From: Oscillatoria sp. HE19RPO
GTDB lineage: Bacteria > Cyanobacteriota > Cyanobacteriia > Cyanobacteriales > Laspinemataceae
DNA length: 33,874 nucleotides
Direction of reading: 5' to 3'
Assembly (NCBI RefSeq): GCF_024220515.1
Contig: NZ_JAMXOT010000046.1
Coordinates: forward strand, 1 to 33,874
In this document: one piece after another, positions 33,824-33,874 of the stretch
Layout of the letters: each line of letters opens with the position of its first letter
Numbering within the stretch: the first letter of the stretch is position 1
The notes under the pieces: generated by a model
What the model saw: the letters and a program-made list of their open reading frames with translations, nothing else
Told to the model about the DNA's origin: nothing
Database searches by the model: none
Program-made: the position numbers and the translations under genes

Positions 33824-33874
33824 AAGAGCCTTGTTAGGTGCGATCGCATCAAAGCAAGGATGATTTATTTGTTG

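Larger units (their letters stand above)
33280..33837 (+). pseudogene. IS5-like transposase remnant, broken by repeats
   Basis: From ATG 33280 the protein reads as the first half of an IS5-family transposase: a helix-turn-helix-like N-terminus (LTLEEQVLVALEYWREYRTY, then VSESTVCRIV), then VVMDVTETAIERQKKQKKYFSGKKKYHSLK, which holds the first catalytic Asp of the DDE triad. After about residue 152 the sequence leaves the family: it enters the GGAGTTCCC motif (33733-33757, reverse orientation) and a family B repeat (33768-33823), and stops at 33837. The second Asp and the Glu of the triad are missing from the window, so the gene is inactive. The TTG at 33256 would add eight residues and is less likely as start. 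Confidence 0.8.

Overview
The window comes from a cyanobacterium, most likely a filamentous, Oscillatoriales-type genome. HIP1-type GCGATCGC octamers are scattered through genes and spacers. Several families are typically cyanobacterial: long TPR proteins, secreted pentapeptide-repeat proteins, multi-PAS hybrid kinases, an RppB-like sensor kinase and a small protein ending LMGYLD. Spacers carry several families of short palindromic repeats. No tRNA, rRNA or CRISPR array was recognised. The lineage is inferred from style, not from a marker gene.

Layout. 1-5.0 kb (+ strand): a 15-unit TPR protein, a secreted pentapeptide protein, an EamA/DMT-type permease and a CodA-like cytosine deaminase. 5.0-14.6 kb (- strand): two hybrid histidine kinases, a 702-residue REC-HK-REC protein and a 2392-residue dCache-HAMP-PAS/GAF-HK-REC protein with ten PAS-like units. 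14.9 kb (+): a 53-residue LMGYLD protein. 15.3-19.2 kb (-): AAA+ ATPase, KptA RNA 2'-phosphotransferase, an unknown protein and a ThiF/E1-like adenylyltransferase, all co-oriented, with a MITE-like element inside the block and a possible 21-residue leader peptide upstream. 20.0-24.7 kb (+): an unknown 309-residue protein, a second secreted pentapeptide protein, a 1.3-kb stretch without a convincing gene, a secreted HExxH protein and a small secreted protein ending in a CSCAIC motif. 24.7-26.1 kb (-): an RppB-like sensor kinase. 26.4-28.2 kb (+): an AAA ATPase and a DUF4276/TOPRIM-like protein whose genes overlap by 4 bp. 28.3-32.7 kb (-): an amylo-alpha-1,6-glucosidase-like enzyme, then a two-gene unit in which a lipoprotein PQQ-type sugar dehydrogenase precedes a lipoprotein Mn-type superoxide dismutase. 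33.2 kb to the end: an IS5-like transposase remnant broken by dispersed repeats.

How it fits together. The signalling block (three histidine kinases, no stand-alone response regulator) must act through partners elsewhere. The best candidates for something new are two. One is the translationally coupled ATPase-TOPRIM pair, which resembles OLD/PARIS-type defence logic. The other is the AAA+/KptA/unknown/ThiF block, in which an E1-like enzyme sits without a visible ThiS, MoaD or ubiquitin-like substrate. The spacers carry repeat families in which paired substitutions keep hairpins intact, which suggests that the folded structure is what is maintained.
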